6,151 bases of DNA from Acidimicrobiia bacterium (GTDB lineage: Bacteria; Actinomycetota; Acidimicrobiia; IMCC26256; JACDBD01): assembly GCA_031177445.1 (NCBI GenBank), contig JAPSGP010000193.1:1-6151 (forward strand), read 5' to 3'. Each line of letters opens with the position of its first letter. Position 1 is the stretch's first letter. Position numbers and translations under genes: made by a program. The notes under the pieces are model-generated. The model made no database searches. It had not been told where the DNA came from and saw nothing but the letters and a program-made list of their open reading frames with translations. Of the stretch, positions 5,626-6,151 are shown in pieces.

Positions 5626-6151
5626 GCCGGCCCCGCAAGCTCCTCGTCGTCGCCAACGAGACGCTGCTCGGCGACGAGCTCCTCGACGCCGTGCGACGGC
5701 GGGTGCAGGGGGACGACGTGATCGTACGGGTGATCGCGCCCGTCAACGTGCCGCGCGAAGGATACGTCGTCTACGAGGACACGCGCCGGGCGGCGGCCGG
5801 ACGGCGCCTCGAGCGCACGCTGACGAAGCTGCGCGAGGCGGGGATCCCGGCTCTCGGCGACGTCATAGACAACGACCCCCTGGCGGCGGTCGAGGACGCC
5901 CTCGCGATGGAGGAGCCGGACGAGGTGATCGTGTCGACGCACCCCGAGTCGAAGTCGGGCTGGAGGCGGCGGAACCTGCTGGAGGAGATTCGGCGCGTCG
6001 CCGGCGACCGCCCGGTCGAGCACGTCGTCTCCGACGTCGCCTCGCGCATGGGGGTGCGCAACGTGCTCGTGGTCGCGAACGAGACGGTGCTCGGCGCACC
6101 GCTCCTCGAGCGGATCCGCGAGAAGGCGCGCGCGGAGGAAGGCGCGAGCTT
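5622..6151 (+). CDS. Tandem-repeat protein with VVANET motifs, universal-stress-like (3' partial)
   Basis: The ATG overlaps the coxA stop (ATGA), and 176 complete codons are visible before the window ends. Residues 6-27, KLLVVANETLLGDELLDAVRRR, recur at 147-168 as NVLVVANETVLGAPLLERIREK, a period of 141 residues, so the protein consists of at least two copies of one domain. Each copy opens with a hydrophobic beta strand and then an NET-(L/V)-LG turn and a helix. The first domain goes on with VIVRVIAPVNVP, a helix-rich stretch with many Arg residues, GIPALGDVIDNDPLAAVEDAL and DEVIVSTHPESKSGWRRRNLLEEI. This alternation of beta and alpha, with a late DEVIVST strand, resembles the universal stress protein (Rossmann-like) fold; a Gly-rich nucleotide loop of the usual form (GxxGHxxxG...) is not obvious. 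No signal peptide or membrane helix is seen, so it should be cytosolic. Translation is probably coupled to coxA. I recognise the style from actinobacterial hypothetical proteins but not a proven function. Confidence 0.88.
   Translation, partial: MSRPRKLLVVANETLLGDELLDAVRRRVQGDDVIVRVIAPVNVPREGYVVYEDTRRAAAGRRLERTLTKLREAGIPALGDVIDNDPLAAVEDALAMEEPDEVIVSTHPESKSGWRRRNLLEEIRRVAGDRPVEHVVSDVASRMGVRNVLVVANETVLGAPLLERIREKARAEEGAS

Noticed and set aside
5397..6023. Minus-strand open frame spanning the end of coxA and the downstream gene
   Set aside because: It runs opposite two coupled plus-strand genes with clear Shine-Dalgarno support and has no recognisable domain.
1..6151. CRISPR arrays, insertion sequences, tRNA or rRNA genes, phage or plasmid features
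   Set aside because: I saw no regularly spaced repeats, transposase motifs, terminal inverted repeats or structural-RNA signatures. Composition is even across the window, with no sign of recent transfer.

Overview
The window is very GC-rich, with G or C at most third codon positions. The gene set points to a high-GC actinobacterium, and my best guess is class Thermoleophilia (Gaiellales or Solirubrobacterales type). The grounds are a DUF6458-type small membrane protein, a tandem protein built on 'VVANET' repeats, a probable leaderless transcript, and a cytochrome-c-fused CoxB. The taxonomic call is inference from protein style; no marker gene is present.

Layout. Positions 1-2124 (+) hold the 3' part of a large hybrid sensor protein: GAF (cut by the window edge), PAS, GAF, PAS, HisKA and HATPase_c. 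It is a sensor histidine kinase with all catalytic boxes intact. Positions 2121-2263 hold remains of a possible very small membrane-anchored ORF that reads well only if two single-base frameshifts are allowed. A strong hairpin at 2271-2295 lies between this and the end of a minus-strand gene (2538-2320) for a 72-residue DUF6458-type membrane protein. A 104-bp divergent intergenic region (2539-2642) follows. A plus-strand operon then starts: coxB with a C-terminal cytochrome c domain (2643-3659), coxA (3667-5625), and, overlapping the coxA stop as ATGA, a tandem-repeat protein with a universal-stress-like appearance (5622 to the window end, truncated).

How the genes work together. CoxB and CoxA are the catalytic core of a caa3-type haem-copper oxygen reductase. 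CoxB has a CuA site and its own c-type haem, so electrons would pass haem c, CuA, haem a, then haem a3/CuB. CoxA keeps every haem and CuB ligand and the tyrosine cofactor. Helix VI reads YSHPAVY rather than GHPEVY, which marks an A2-type proton-channel ending. CoxA also carries an unusual N-terminal extension with two predicted membrane helices and a His-rich tip, and a Ser where the His of the Mg site normally sits. No subunit III, subunit IV or haem-assembly gene is visible. The third gene may be an accessory or stress protein translated with the oxidase; its function is unknown. The histidine kinase has no response regulator in view, so a link to the oxidase is only a guess.

The window looks mostly like ordinary energy-metabolism and signalling genes with some informative variations. 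I do not see evidence for a wholly new defence or mobile system.
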